A DNA stretch of 64,000 nt, taken from positions 1 through 64,000 of the forward strand of contig ONJF01000003.1 of assembly GCA_900318085.1 (NCBI GenBank), given 5' to 3'. Each line of letters starts with the position of its first letter. Positions within the stretch are counted from its first letter, which is position 1. Position numbers and translations under genes: made by a program. This document shows positions 18,445 to 26,846 of this stretch, piece by piece. The notes under the pieces were generated by a model that was given only the letters and a program-made list of their open reading frames with translations, searched no databases and was not told the origin of the DNA. The stretch comes from an uncultured Bacteroidales bacterium. GTDB taxonomy: Bacteria > Bacteroidota > Bacteroidia > Bacteroidales > F082.

Positions 18445-18452
18445 TATCTTTG
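18445..18452 (+). promoter_or_regulatory. -7 box for the Dcp-type peptidase gene
   Basis: TATCTTTG on the + strand, 31 bp before the ATG at 18484; divergent from the glycogen-operon promoter in a 112-bp intergenic region. Confidence 0.6.
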
Positions 18453-18483
18453 CAAGCGAAAAACAACATCAAATATTCAAAAC

Positions 18484-20610
18484 ATGAATAAAAAACTCAT
18501 CAACATGATCGCATTAAGCGTTATCGTCTTGGCCTCGTGCACTTCGAAGCCCGAACAAAAGCCAGAGGCCGAAAAACCGAATCCTTTCCTCAGCGAATAC
18601 ACGACACCTTTCCAAGTGCCGCCGTTCGACCAAATCAAGAACGAACAATACCTGCCCGCTTTCGAGGCGGGTATCGCCGAGCAACAAGCTGAAATTGACG
18701 CCATCGTCAACAATGCAGAGACACCTACTTTCGAGAATACCATCCTGCCCTACGACAAGTCAGGACAAACTTTGAACCGCGTCAGCAACGTTTTCTTCAA
18801 CCTCAACGAATGCCTCACCAACGACGAGATGGTGGCCATCGCCGAGCAGGTGTTGCCCATGCTCTCGAAGCACAGCGACGCCATCATGATGAACCCGAAG
18901 CTCTTCGAGCGCATCGATTATGTGTTTCAGCACCGCAATGAGATGGGCCTCGACGACCAGCAAATCCGTGTGGTGGAGAAGTACCATCAGGACTTCATGC
19001 GCCACGGTGCCGGCTTGAATGCCGAGCAACAAGCCGAGTTGAGCCAAATCAACGAGCAACTCTCCACCTTGAGCCTGCAATTCGGCAACAACCTGTTGAA
19101 GGAGAACGCCGGCTACAAACTCGTCATCGAGAACGAAGCCGACCTCGCAGGTCTGCCTCAGACCAGCATCGACGCTGCCGCTGAGCAAGCCAAGGCCGAC
19201 GGCATGGAAGGCAAGTGGGTGTTCACCTTGAGCAAGCCCAGCCTCATCCCCTTCCTGCAGTTTGCCGACAAACGCGACCTGCGCGAGCAGATGTACAAAG
19301 CCTATTACAACCGTGGCGACAACAACAACGAGTATGACAACAAGAAACTCGTCAACGAGATGTGCAAGCTGCGCGTGCAGAAAGCCAAACTCTTCGGTTT
19401 CGACAACTATGCCGACTATGTGTTGGACGTCAACATGGCCAAAGACTCCAAGACCGTCGACAAGTTCCTCATCGACATCTTCAACCCTGCCCAGAAGCTC
19501 GCCAAGAAAGAACTCGCCGAGATGCAGGCCATCGCCGACAAGGAAGGCGCCAACATCAAGTTGGAAGGCTGGGACTGGTGGTACTATGCCGAGAAGCTCC
19601 GCAAGGCCAAATACGACTTCGACGAGAACTACATCAAGCCTTACCTCACCGTGGACAATGTCCGTGACGGCATGTTTTTGGCCGCAAGAATGCTTTACGG
19701 CGTGACCTTCACCAAAAACGAGACCTTGCCCATCTATTATCCTGGCGTGGAGACCTACGAGGTGAAGGAAGCCAACGGCGACCTCCTCGGCATCCTCTAT
19801 ATGGACTACTATCCGCGCGAGTCGAAGAGCGGCGGTGCCTGGTGCACCAGCTTCCGTGAGAGCGGTTACGACATCAACGGGAAGAAGATCTATCCCGTTG
19901 TCTCCCTGGTGATGAACTTCACCCCTGCCTCGGGCGACACCCCTGCCCTGCTCACTTGGGACGAGACCGAAACCATGTGGCATGAGTTTGGCCACAGTCT
20001 GCACGCCTTCTTCTCCGACGGCCTCTACACCCGCACCTGCGGCAATGTGCCCCACGACTATGTGGAGATGCCTTCGCAAATCATGGAGAACTGGGTCGCC
20101 GAGCCCGAGGTCATCCGCATGTATGCCAAGCACTACCAAACCGGTGAAGTCATGCCCGACAGCCTCATCGCCAAGATCGAAAACAGCGCCTTGTTCAACC
20201 AAGGCTTCATGACCACCGAGCTCATAGCAGCCTCCATCCTCGACATGAAATACCACGAGCTGACCGAGGCTCAAGACCTCGACGTCGATGCCTTCGAGAA
20301 ACAGCAGATGGATGCCATCGGCTTGATGCCCGAGATCCTGCCGCGTTACCGCAGCACCAACTTCGCCCACATCTTCAACGGTGGCTACAGTGCCGGCTAT
20401 TATGCCTACACCTGGGCCGAGGTGCTCGACAAGGACGCCTTCAACTACTTCAAGAGTTCCGGCGACCTCTTCAACCCCGACCTGGCGGCCTCGTTCCGCA
20501 AGAACTGCCTGCAGGAATGCGGCAACGACGAGGGCATGGTGCAGTACCGCAAGTTCCGCGGCCAAGACCCGGACTATGAGCCTTACTTGAAGGCACGCGG
20601 ACTGAAGTAA
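18484..20610 (+). CDS. dcp: M3-family zinc metallopeptidase, peptidyl-dipeptidase Dcp type, lipoprotein (708 aa)
   Basis: The N-terminus ends its signal in VLASC, a lipobox, so the enzyme is probably anchored facing the periplasm. The M3 zinc site H500-E-F-G-H504 (MWHEFGHSLHAFF) is followed by the third-ligand region YVEMPSQIMENW and the substrate loop FNGGYSAGYYAYTWAEVLDKDAF. Full-length M3 architecture starts at FQVPPFDQIKNEQYLPAF. It should release dipeptides from the C-termini of small peptides. It is the only + strand gene in the window, with its own TATCTTTG box. A long - strand ORF over the same interval is a codon-bias shadow. Confidence 0.95.
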   Translation: MNKKLINMIALSVIVLASCTSKPEQKPEAEKPNPFLSEYTTPFQVPPFDQIKNEQYLPAFEAGIAEQQAEIDAIVNNAETPTFENTILPYDKSGQTLNRVSNVFFNLNECLTNDEMVAIAEQVLPMLSKHSDAIMMNPKLFERIDYVFQHRNEMGLDDQQIRVVEKYHQDFMRHGAGLNAEQQAELSQINEQLSTLSLQFGNNLLKENAGYKLVIENEADLAGLPQTSIDAAAEQAKADGMEGKWVFTLSKPSLIPFLQFADKRDLREQMYKAYYNRGDNNNEYDNKKLVNEMCKLRVQKAKLFGFDNYADYVLDVNMAKDSKTVDKFLIDIFNPAQKLAKKELAEMQAIADKEGANIKLEGWDWWYYAEKLRKAKYDFDENYIKPYLTVDNVRDGMFLAARMLYGVTFTKNETLPIYYPGVETYEVKEANGDLLGILYMDYYPRESKSGGAWCTSFRESGYDINGKKIYPVVSLVMNFTPASGDTPALLTWDETETMWHEFGHSLHAFFSDGLYTRTCGNVPHDYVEMPSQIMENWVAEPEVIRMYAKHYQTGEVMPDSLIAKIENSALFNQGFMTTELIAASILDMKYHELTEAQDLDVDAFEKQQMDAIGLMPEILPRYRSTNFAHIFNGGYSAGYYAYTWAEVLDKDAFNYFKSSGDLFNPDLAASFRKNCLQECGNDEGMVQYRKFRGQDPDYEPYLKARGLK

Positions 20611-20615
20611 TAATG

Positions 20616-20748
20616 AGATTCCCGCCTGACGGCGGGAATGGAACAAATGCGTAATCAACAAGCGGCGGCTTGTGGCGTTTACGATCCGTAGGCGTTACTT
20701 GCCGCCGTAATATAGACAACTCCTAACCTCCATTCCCGAAGGGAATCC
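20616..20748. repeat. REPIN-like structured repeat, copy 2
   Basis: Hairpin GATTCCCGCCTGACGGCGGG plus AATGGA (20617-20642) faces the inverted hairpin CTCCATTCCCGAAGGGAATC (20728-20747). Inside, GCGGCGG (20662) pairs with GCCGCC (20701). Layout and outer sequences match copy 1 at 12523-12649, while hairpin loops and spacer bases differ. It sits just after the dcp stop. Confidence 0.65.
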
Positions 20749-20751
20749 CAA

Positions 20752-20783
20752 TAAAAAAAGGCCGCCACAAATGTGGCGGCCTT
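20752..20783 (-). terminator. Terminator closing the surface-polysaccharide locus
   Basis: A perfect 12-bp stem, AAGGCCGCCACA/TGTGGCGGCCTT (20758-20783), has a 2-nt loop and is followed on the - strand by seven T residues. It lies 22 bp past the cpsB-like stop and is the strongest terminator in the window. Confidence 0.9.
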
Positions 20784-20805
20784 CCTATTCTCTTTAGTCG
20801 CTAAC

Positions 20806-21537
20806 TTACCCGAACAGCTTCTTGTTGTTCTCCAACAGCTGCCCAAGCTGGTCTATTTCCTTTGTCTTCAGCTTGATTTCCGGGATGAAACGCTTGAAGT
20901 TGCTTAAGCCATGCATGTCGGAACCGACATAGTCATAAAAACCCTCCTTCAACAAATAATGCGACTTGACATAAGCTGGGTCGCCATAGGCACCCGCCAA
21001 CGAGAGCAGATTCAGCTGGAACTTGTAGTTCTTGTCCTTCCAACGGTGATAATTGTCATTGTTGGCATACTGGTAACGCTCAGGATGCGCGATGACGGGC
21101 TGCAAGCCCTCGCACATGATGTCGTACAACATCTCGGTGATGCCATGCTCATACATCAGATAGGAGGTCTCGCAAAGCACATGGGTGTTGTCCTTATCCA
21201 GAAACAAGAAGCCCTGCTTAAAATGCTCCATGAAACGGGCATCTAGCATATACTCGGCCGCCAGGCGCAACTCAATCTTGCTGACCTTCGCTGCCTCCTC
21301 CTTGAAAGCCTCGAACTTGGCTATGATGCTCACCCTGTCATTGTCGGGATAGTCCTTCATGAAATGGGGCGTGAGGATCATTTTGCTGACGCCACGCTTC
21401 TCCAACACTTCGAGGGCATGAAGCGACTTCTCGGCGGTGGCAAAGCCGTCGTCGACGCCAGGCAACAGGTGACAATGCACATCACAAGCGCCCCTGAAGA
21501 AATCCTCCGGAAGATGGTGTTTCAAAAAAGAAAACAT
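20806..21537 (-). CDS. CpsB/YwqE-type tyrosine-protein phosphatase (PHP fold, 243 aa)
   Basis: PHP-domain metal-site motifs are in order: CDVHCHLLPGVDDG (~18-31), ILTPHFM, PVIAHPERYQYA and VGSDMHG (~210). Enzymes of this family remove phosphate from tyrosines of BY-kinases that control polysaccharide chain synthesis. The Wzc-type kinase with its tyrosine-rich tail is immediately upstream (12-bp gap), so that tail is the obvious substrate. It is the last gene of the locus, before a strong terminator. All expected His and Asp ligands are present. Confidence 0.92.
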   Translation of the reverse strand: MFSFLKHHLPEDFFRGACDVHCHLLPGVDDGFATAEKSLHALEVLEKRGVSKMILTPHFMKDYPDNDRVSIIAKFEAFKEEAAKVSKIELRLAAEYMLDARFMEHFKQGFLFLDKDNTHVLCETSYLMYEHGITEMLYDIMCEGLQPVIAHPERYQYANNDNYHRWKDKNYKFQLNLLSLAGAYGDPAYVKSHYLLKEGFYDYVGSDMHGLSNFKRFIPEIKLKTKEIDQLGQLLENNKKLFG

Positions 21538-21549
21538 AATCTCGGTCCT

Positions 21550-24069
21550 TTATTCCTTTCCGTCATCCGGATTAGAGGTGTGGCTGTGTGAATGATGGTG
21601 ATGGTGTTTATGCTTCTTCTTGAAAATCTTCTGCCACCATTTCTTCTTCTTTTTCTCCTCTTCCTCGTTACCATACCCATAGCCGTAGCCATAGCCATAC
21701 CCATAGCCGTAACCGTAGCCATAGCCGTAGCCATAGCCGTAGCCATAATAGCCGTAGCCACGTTTCTTCTTGTTGACGGAGTTGAGGATAACGCAGAGGT
21801 TCGGGAACTTGCCGTCTTGGTAGAACTTATCGACATCGAAGAGCAAACGCTTGTCGGTCTTGCCCGCCCTCAACACGAAGATGGTGGTATCCGCCACACG
21901 CTTCACGATATCGGAGTCGGCCACCATACCCACTGGCACGTTGTCCAAGAAGACATATTCATAGCGTTTGCGCAACTCGGCAACCAGGTCATCGAGGCGG
22001 GTGCTCATCAGCAACTCAGCAGGATTGGGCGGGATGGGACCCGAGAAGATAATATCGAGGTTCGGAACGGTGGTCGAAGCATGGATCAAGTCATCAATGG
22101 AGTCCGTCTTCCCCGACAAGTAATTCGAGACACCCAACCTGACATTGGAATCAAACACCTTGTTCAGAGTACCTTTACGGATATCCAAGTCGACGAGCAC
22201 GGTCTTACGAGAGGCCATGGCAAAGCTTGCGGCCAAATTCGACGAGACGAAGGTCTTTCCTGAAGACACCATGAAAGAGGTGAACATGATGACATGGGCC
22301 CCGTCTTTCCTGTCTTTCATATACTCCAAGCTCGAACGAATCAAGCGGAACGACTCAGACAGCGAATCACGACCATTCTCGCGCACCATGACCGCATGGG
22401 AAGGAATGTTCTTCTCAAAGGGCACATCGCCAAGGAAAGGCACCTTGGTCGACTTCTGCACATCCACCCTATCGTGGATGGAGGTATCGAGGAGCTTGCG
22501 AAGCAACAAGATGGTCACAGGCACGGCAAGACCAATCAACAGGCCCAGCATGATGGACTTCTTCTCATCGGGGGCAACAGGCTTGCTGTTGGGATGTGCA
22601 TAGTCAATCACACGGGAGGTAGCCTCCAACTGTGGGCTCGTCAGCAGCAGTTCCTCTCGTTTGGAGAGAAGTTGCAGGTAAAGCTTCTCCTTGATATCCT
22701 GCATACGTCCCACTTCGTTCAGCTCCAACTGTGCGGTAGGCACCGACTGAATTTGGGCATTGGCCAGGTTACGCTCACGGTCGGCGGCATCAATGCGGGT
22801 CTGCAGCCCCTGCAAGTTGCTCTCCAACATGGCCAAAATAGAGGAGCGTAGGGTACGTTGCGACTCCTGTAGGTTGACAGCCACCGGGTTGTTTAAGGTA
22901 CCATCGGTCTTATAACCCTCCAAAACGGTTTGATTCTCATTAAATTTATTGATAATGGACGTAGCGTCTTCACTCACATTGACCGCACCAATAGGAATCG
23001 TTTGGCCTTCATTATTCTCAATAAAATTAATCAGAAACCTGATATTGCCGGCTTGGTCACGCAGTTTCTTTGCCTCTTCGGTGGAAGCAGCGCTGCTGGC
23101 TATATAGGTCTGACCAAAAGATTTTGTATCAATCAAGTTATGGGAACGCTTAAAATCGACAAAGACCTGCTCGTAGTCCTGAATGTCGTTCATCAGGTAA
23201 TTGATACGGTCGTTGATAAAGGCCTCTGAGTAGTTCAAAATCCTTTGCTGGTCGTCAATCGACTCTTGGTTGTACACATCAATCAAGGTATTCAAAGCAT
23301 CGGCTGCACGCAAGGGAGACGTGTCGCGTAAAGATAATCTCAAAATGGAGTTACGATCATTGTCCCTCGCCACAGCGATACGACCACGATAAGAAGCAGC
23401 CACAACAGATAATGGGCGACGGCTTACCCTAATAGGCGTATTCATAAAATCCTTATAGATCCACGTTGGTGTCACCACAATACGGCCTTGGGGGATCATT
23501 ACCGTGTCGTTCAATCTCACCTTCATCGAAGGCACATTACCACCGATGTCTTCCAGAATAACATGGTTGTTGTCGATGGGACGCACCGTAAAAGAGACAC
23601 CAGCTTCCTCCTCAATATCAGGAAAAGACACCTCTATCGGAGAAGACTTGTAGAGATCTTTATTGCGCTTGGCAATTTTGGTCTTGTATGAATACATAGT
23701 GTTTAGGTTCAACTTGCGCACCATGTTTTCCATATTGGTCAACGACTTTAATACCATCATTTCGTTTTGCACCGAGCTTATGGCTACACCTTGACCTGCA
23801 ATGGCACTTATAGCGGACGAGCCACGGGTTGTTTCTGATCCACCACTAGCGGAGGTCTTAATCATAATGGTAGCCGAACTGGCATAGATCCTTTCCTCGT
23901 TCCTTACTTGATAATAGGCATACAGGCCTCCGATGGCTGCACAGAGGACAAACCAATGCAAATTACGCAAAACGAGAAAGACAACGTCCTTAAACTTAAA
24001 GCCGCTATTGGTGTCTTCGTCGAAAAAGGCCGTCTCGTTGGAAGGTGTATTTGTTTTGTTGGTATCCAT
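21550..24069 (-). CDS. wzc: Wzc-type polysaccharide co-polymerase / BY-kinase with a (Gly-Tyr)n tail (839 aa)
   Basis: It has an N-terminal membrane helix (~30-52), a Wzz-like periplasmic region, a second helix (~505-527) and a cytoplasmic BY-kinase domain. Walker A is MFTSFMVSSGKTFVSSN (~598), Walker A' VLVDLDIRKG and Walker B YVFLDNVPVG. The C-terminal tail is unusual. About residues 770-799 hold 15 tyrosines in nearly perfect Gly-Tyr alternation, encoded by a hexanucleotide repeat. Runs of Glu, Lys and His follow. Tyrosine clusters here are the autophosphorylation sites of the family. It works with the Wza-like channel upstream and the CpsB-like phosphatase downstream to control chain length and export. 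Confidence 0.93.
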   Translation of the reverse strand: MDTNKTNTPSNETAFFDEDTNSGFKFKDVVFLVLRNLHWFVLCAAIGGLYAYYQVRNEERIYASSATIMIKTSASGGSETTRGSSAISAIAGQGVAISSVQNEMMVLKSLTNMENMVRKLNLNTMYSYKTKIAKRNKDLYKSSPIEVSFPDIEEEAGVSFTVRPIDNNHVILEDIGGNVPSMKVRLNDTVMIPQGRIVVTPTWIYKDFMNTPIRVSRRPLSVVAASYRGRIAVARDNDRNSILRLSLRDTSPLRAADALNTLIDVYNQESIDDQQRILNYSEAFINDRINYLMNDIQDYEQVFVDFKRSHNLIDTKSFGQTYIASSAASTEEAKKLRDQAGNIRFLINFIENNEGQTIPIGAVNVSEDATSIINKFNENQTVLEGYKTDGTLNNPVAVNLQESQRTLRSSILAMLESNLQGLQTRIDAADRERNLANAQIQSVPTAQLELNEVGRMQDIKEKLYLQLLSKREELLLTSPQLEATSRVIDYAHPNSKPVAPDEKKSIMLGLLIGLAVPVTILLLRKLLDTSIHDRVDVQKSTKVPFLGDVPFEKNIPSHAVMVRENGRDSLSESFRLIRSSLEYMKDRKDGAHVIMFTSFMVSSGKTFVSSNLAASFAMASRKTVLVDLDIRKGTLNKVFDSNVRLGVSNYLSGKTDSIDDLIHASTTVPNLDIIFSGPIPPNPAELLMSTRLDDLVAELRKRYEYVFLDNVPVGMVADSDIVKRVADTTIFVLRAGKTDKRLLFDVDKFYQDGKFPNLCVILNSVNKKKRGYGYYGYGYGYGYGYGYGYGYGYGYGYGYGNEEEEKKKKKWWQKIFKKKHKHHHHHSHSHTSNPDDGKE
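21670..21759 (-). repeat. Hexanucleotide repeat encoding the Gly-Tyr tail of Wzc
   Basis: Fifteen tyrosine codons (TAT/TAC) alternate with glycine codons GGC/GGG/GGT in a degenerate 6-bp repeat, broken once by a Tyr-Tyr pair. Gain or loss of units keeps the frame, so the number of phosphorylation sites could vary between strains. Confidence 0.85.
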
Positions 24070-24119
24070 TTTTATAACAATTGAACCGAACTATTTCATG
24101 TTTTTTGAAGCATCCGACG

Positions 24120-24917
24120 TTAACGCGTCGTCGGCTTACTGAGAAGTTTCTGTAAGGTTAAGTACGAAGTAATGGCAGTAATAATGGTAGACACTCCCGA
24201 CAGCACCCATGTCCAATTCGAGTAACCTTCTTTGAGGAAGCGGCGCGTGCCCACCTCGGTGAAGATGATGTCGTTCTGCTGCAGCAGGAAAAAGTCGTCG
24301 TTGAAGATTTCCGTGGATCGAGGATCCATATAATGGATGACCATTTTCCCGCTCACTTCACGCATCACACCAATGCGATCACGTCGGGTATATAGGTCCA
24401 AACCGCCAGCCATTGCCAACGCTTCCAAAAAAGTGCATCGCTCCTCGGAAATATTCAACACTTTGCCTGTTTCTGTCCCAAGGACAAACACCTTGAAGTT
24501 CAAGAAGCGAACCATAACATTAGGATTGCTCAGATATCCATTGGATTTCAGCTGTTCTGCAATCATATCCTGCAACTGCAAACGGGTCAAACCTGCCACA
24601 TGCAATTCTCCCAAAACTGGGAACTCAATATTTCCATTGACATCCACCAAATAGCCCATTTGATTGTTGGAAACATTGGAGCCCGCCGTTCCCAAAACAT
24701 TGAAAGGCTTCACCAATTCCTCGTTCTTACCGTCTCCCAAGACAAATATACGGAGCTCGTCATAAGGGGCAATGGTGGCTTCAAACTTATCGTTCAATGG
24801 CACGCCGTACTCTGGCATATCCCTCAAAAAGCGCACTTTTTTTGAAGTAACGCAAGACGTGGTCGTCGCGGCCAAAAATGCCAGCATCAAAAACAAAAAG
24901 ACTGTAGTTTTTCTCAT
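24120..24917 (-). CDS. Wza/BexD-type polysaccharide export lipoprotein (265 aa)
   Basis: The signal peptide ends in a lipobox with Cys22 (ATTTSC). The polysaccharide-export domain starts near IAPYDELRIFV, and SLBB-like segments follow (NGNIEFPVLGELHVAGLTRLQLQ; FKVFVLGTETGKVLNI). A C-terminal hydrophobic helix (WTWVLSGVSTIITAITSYLT) is the usual outer-membrane segment of Bacteroidota Wza homologues. It forms the export channel for the glycan made by this locus. It is followed by the Wzc gene; a TACTTTTG box upstream (24950-24957) suggests that wza-wzc-cpsB can also be transcribed on its own. Confidence 0.93.
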   Translation of the reverse strand: MRKTTVFLFLMLAFLAATTTSCVTSKKVRFLRDMPEYGVPLNDKFEATIAPYDELRIFVLGDGKNEELVKPFNVLGTAGSNVSNNQMGYLVDVNGNIEFPVLGELHVAGLTRLQLQDMIAEQLKSNGYLSNPNVMVRFLNFKVFVLGTETGKVLNISEERCTFLEALAMAGGLDLYTRRDRIGVMREVSGKMVIHYMDPRSTEIFNDDFFLLQQNDIIFTEVGTRRFLKEGYSNWTWVLSGVSTIITAITSYLTLQKLLSKPTTR

Positions 24918-24949
24918 AACACGAAAGTTTTATTCATTTTTCCAAATTG

Positions 24950-24957
24950 CAAAAGTA
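24950..24957 (-). promoter_or_regulatory. -7 box before the wza-wzc-cpsB group
   Basis: TACTTTTG on the - strand in the 84-bp gap before the Wza ATG at 24917. No clear -33 element. Confidence 0.5.
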
Positions 24958-25001
24958 CAAAGATTTTTTGGAACGAAGCCTATTATCCCTTGGAATTACA
25001 T

Positions 25002-25838
25002 TCAATTTTTCCAATAAGCACCAACTAAACGCCCATACAATTTGGCAACAAACTTATTGTTTTTGGCCATCAACTTGACACGATTCCTTACAAACTCCCT
25101 GAAATGCAGCCAGTTCCATTGCACAAAGCTATCGGTCCACAAGGTATGCGCCAAAATCAGTGCCTGTTGAGGGAAGCGGCCATTTTCAACACACTCCACA
25201 ATTTGTTGTGTGGTATGGAACTTCAACCCGAAATGGCTTTCGACCATATCGCGCGTGGCAAACTTTCCTCCGTCCCAGGCATAGCCAGTGTCGGTGAGAT
25301 AGAAGACTTTCTCAAAATCCACCGAAAGGTAGGGCTCCCCTACCAGTCCAAATTCTGATAAGCTATGTTCTTTCCACAAAAGGCGGTTGTCGTATTGGGA
25401 AGTCGAGCTTCCATGCATGCAAACCGACTTCACGGGATAATAGGTTCTGAAATAGTCCAAATTCTCTTTGAAAGACAGTATGGCCGTCATCTCATCACCT
25501 TTCGCTAGGGCCAAATCCTCGTAATGATACCCCACTTCATGTCCTAGAGCCACAATCTGCCGGATCACTTCGGGCACATTACTCTGCTTGACGACACGGA
25601 AATAATAGGTCGCGCGAACGCCCAACTCGTGTTCAAGTTGCGCTATCTTTAGGGCGTTCCACGCCAATTCATCCACATCATGACGAAGGACCACCATCTT
25701 ACCCTCCTTGTCGTGAACTGCGTCTTGCAATTCAACCTTGGGAGCCGACATCAATTCTTCAAATGTTAGAAAATGATAACCAGCATCTTGAAACACCTTC
25801 ACTAAGGAGCGATATGATTTCAGGGTAAAGTCTCGCAT
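25002..25838 (-). CDS. Polysaccharide deacetylase-like protein (278 aa)
   Basis: The motif MVVLRHDVDELAWNALKIAQ (~49-68) is the first catalytic motif of NodB-like deacetylases (HDVD with metal-binding Asp/His), and LGHEVGYHYEDLAL is the second. It should remove acetyl or related groups from a sugar intermediate or the finished glycan. No signal peptide is visible, so it probably acts in the cytoplasm. It is followed, counting toward wza, by an 84-bp gap with a promoter box. The MaoC-like gene is 7 bp upstream, so the two are co-transcribed. The substrate is unknown. Confidence 0.82.
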   Translation of the reverse strand: MRDFTLKSYRSLVKVFQDAGYHFLTFEELMSAPKVELQDAVHDKEGKMVVLRHDVDELAWNALKIAQLEHELGVRATYYFRVVKQSNVPEVIRQIVALGHEVGYHYEDLALAKGDEMTAILSFKENLDYFRTYYPVKSVCMHGSSTSQYDNRLLWKEHSLSEFGLVGEPYLSVDFEKVFYLTDTGYAWDGGKFATRDMVESHFGLKFHTTQQIVECVENGRFPQQALILAHTLWTDSFVQWNWLHFREFVRNRVKLMAKNNKFVAKLYGRLVGAYWKN

Positions 25839-25845
25839 GCCTAAA

Positions 25846-26247
25846 TTACACTTTCAAAACGGCTTTCCCGTCGATCACCACTTCTCCCCTGTCGTTCTCA
25901 CATTTTGTGTCAAAACAAAGGATGGACTTATCCTTCCTTATCTCTGTCACCGTCACCGTAGCAGTAATCTCATCGCCGTGAAAAACGGGTCTCTTAAAAT
26001 TCATTTCCTGATGAAGATAGATGGCTCCTTCGCCTGGCAATTGGGTACCGAACACGGCGCTAATCAACGAGCCGACAAGAAAGCCATGGACAATCCTTCT
26101 TCCGAACCTACTATGCTCGGCATACGCTTCATCAAGATGTATCGGGTTCTTATCCAACGAGAGCTCGGCAAATGCCATCACCTCATCAGACTTGAACACC
26201 TTCTTCAACGAGGCCGATTGGCCAATCGTAAAATCCTCTATTCTCAT
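25846..26247 (-). CDS. MaoC-like (R)-hydratase, hot-dog fold (133 aa)
   Basis: The sequence matches small MaoC-type hydratases: the active-site segment DKNPIHLDEAYAEHSRFGRRIVHG (~32-55) carries the conserved Asp and His. These enzymes add water to trans-2-enoyl-CoA or -ACP, giving (R)-3-hydroxyacyl products, or run the reverse reaction. In a polysaccharide locus this is unusual. The locus also encodes KASIII, two ACP domains and an SDR 28 kb upstream, which suggests a hydroxyacyl sugar substituent. It overlaps the acyltransferase gene upstream by 4 bp (ATGA). The partner substrate is inferred. Confidence 0.85.
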   Translation of the reverse strand: MRIEDFTIGQSASLKKVFKSDEVMAFAELSLDKNPIHLDEAYAEHSRFGRRIVHGFLVGSLISAVFGTQLPGEGAIYLHQEMNFKRPVFHGDEITATVTVTEIRKDKSILCFDTKCENDRGEVVIDGKAVLKV

Positions 26248-26846
26248 TTCTCTTTGGGTTTGAAACCTACGGGCACACCGTCTTTCATCTCAAATTCACG
26301 AATGACTTTAGCCGGAGCACCCGCCACCATGCAAAACGGCGGCACATCTTTGGTCACCACCGAACCGGCAGCCACGATAGAGCCTTCGCCCACGGTCACT
26401 CCGGGCAGGATGGTCACACTGATGGCAATCCAAGCATTCTTCTTGATGATGACGGGGGCTACATAGGACTCGGTCAAAAATTGGTGATACTCAAGCGGTT
26501 TGCTATGCGTCAAGATATAGTCATTGGCCGCCAACGAAACGCCGTCTTCGATCACGACAAAATTGGGATACACATCGTCGATGACCACCTGCGGACCAAT
26601 CATCACATTCTTCCCTATCTTCACGCCTCTCCATTTGTGCAACTTCACACGCATCTTGCTATATGGGATTACCCTGAATGCCAACACTTGCCAAAAATAG
26701 TCCATATAGCGTCGGTATAAAAACCGCGCGCTTGCCATAAAGCCCGTATAGCCATGTTCCTTGGCCGACAACTTACACGCCTGGAAGAAACCTCGTTCCT
26801 TATGGTTGGGCAACGGCCGTTTTTCTAATGGCCAATAATCTTTCAT
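26244..26846 (-). CDS. Left-handed beta-helix (hexapeptide) acyltransferase, WcaF-like (200 aa)
   Basis: Hexapeptide repeats run from about residue 70 to 180 (IGKNVMIGPQVVIDDVYP; VTILPGVTVGEGSIVAAGSVVTKDV), ending in the family-typical VAGAPAKVI. Enzymes like this form trimers and transfer an acetyl or other acyl group to a sugar hydroxyl. It is a clear paralogue of the protein at 33593-34216: both start with a short KR-P-PN-E-G segment and a basic RWRGV(K/N)IGKNV motif. It overlaps genes on both sides by 4 bp, so it is translationally coupled. Donor and acceptor are unknown. Confidence 0.88.
   Translation of the reverse strand: MKDYWPLEKRPLPNHKERGFFQACKLSAKEHGYTGFMASARFLYRRYMDYFWQVLAFRVIPYSKMRVKLHKWRGVKIGKNVMIGPQVVIDDVYPNFVVIEDGVSLAANDYILTHSKPLEYHQFLTESYVAPVIIKKNAWIAISVTILPGVTVGEGSIVAAGSVVTKDVPPFCMVAGAPAKVIREFEMKDGVPVGFKPKEK

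Noticed and set aside
18760..20661. A 633-codon - strand ORF opposite dcp
   Set aside because: It mirrors a highly conserved M3 peptidase and has no recognisable sequence, a codon-bias shadow.
21670..21759. The hexamer repeat as a CRISPR array
   Set aside because: There are no spacers; it is a coding 6-bp repeat inside wzc.
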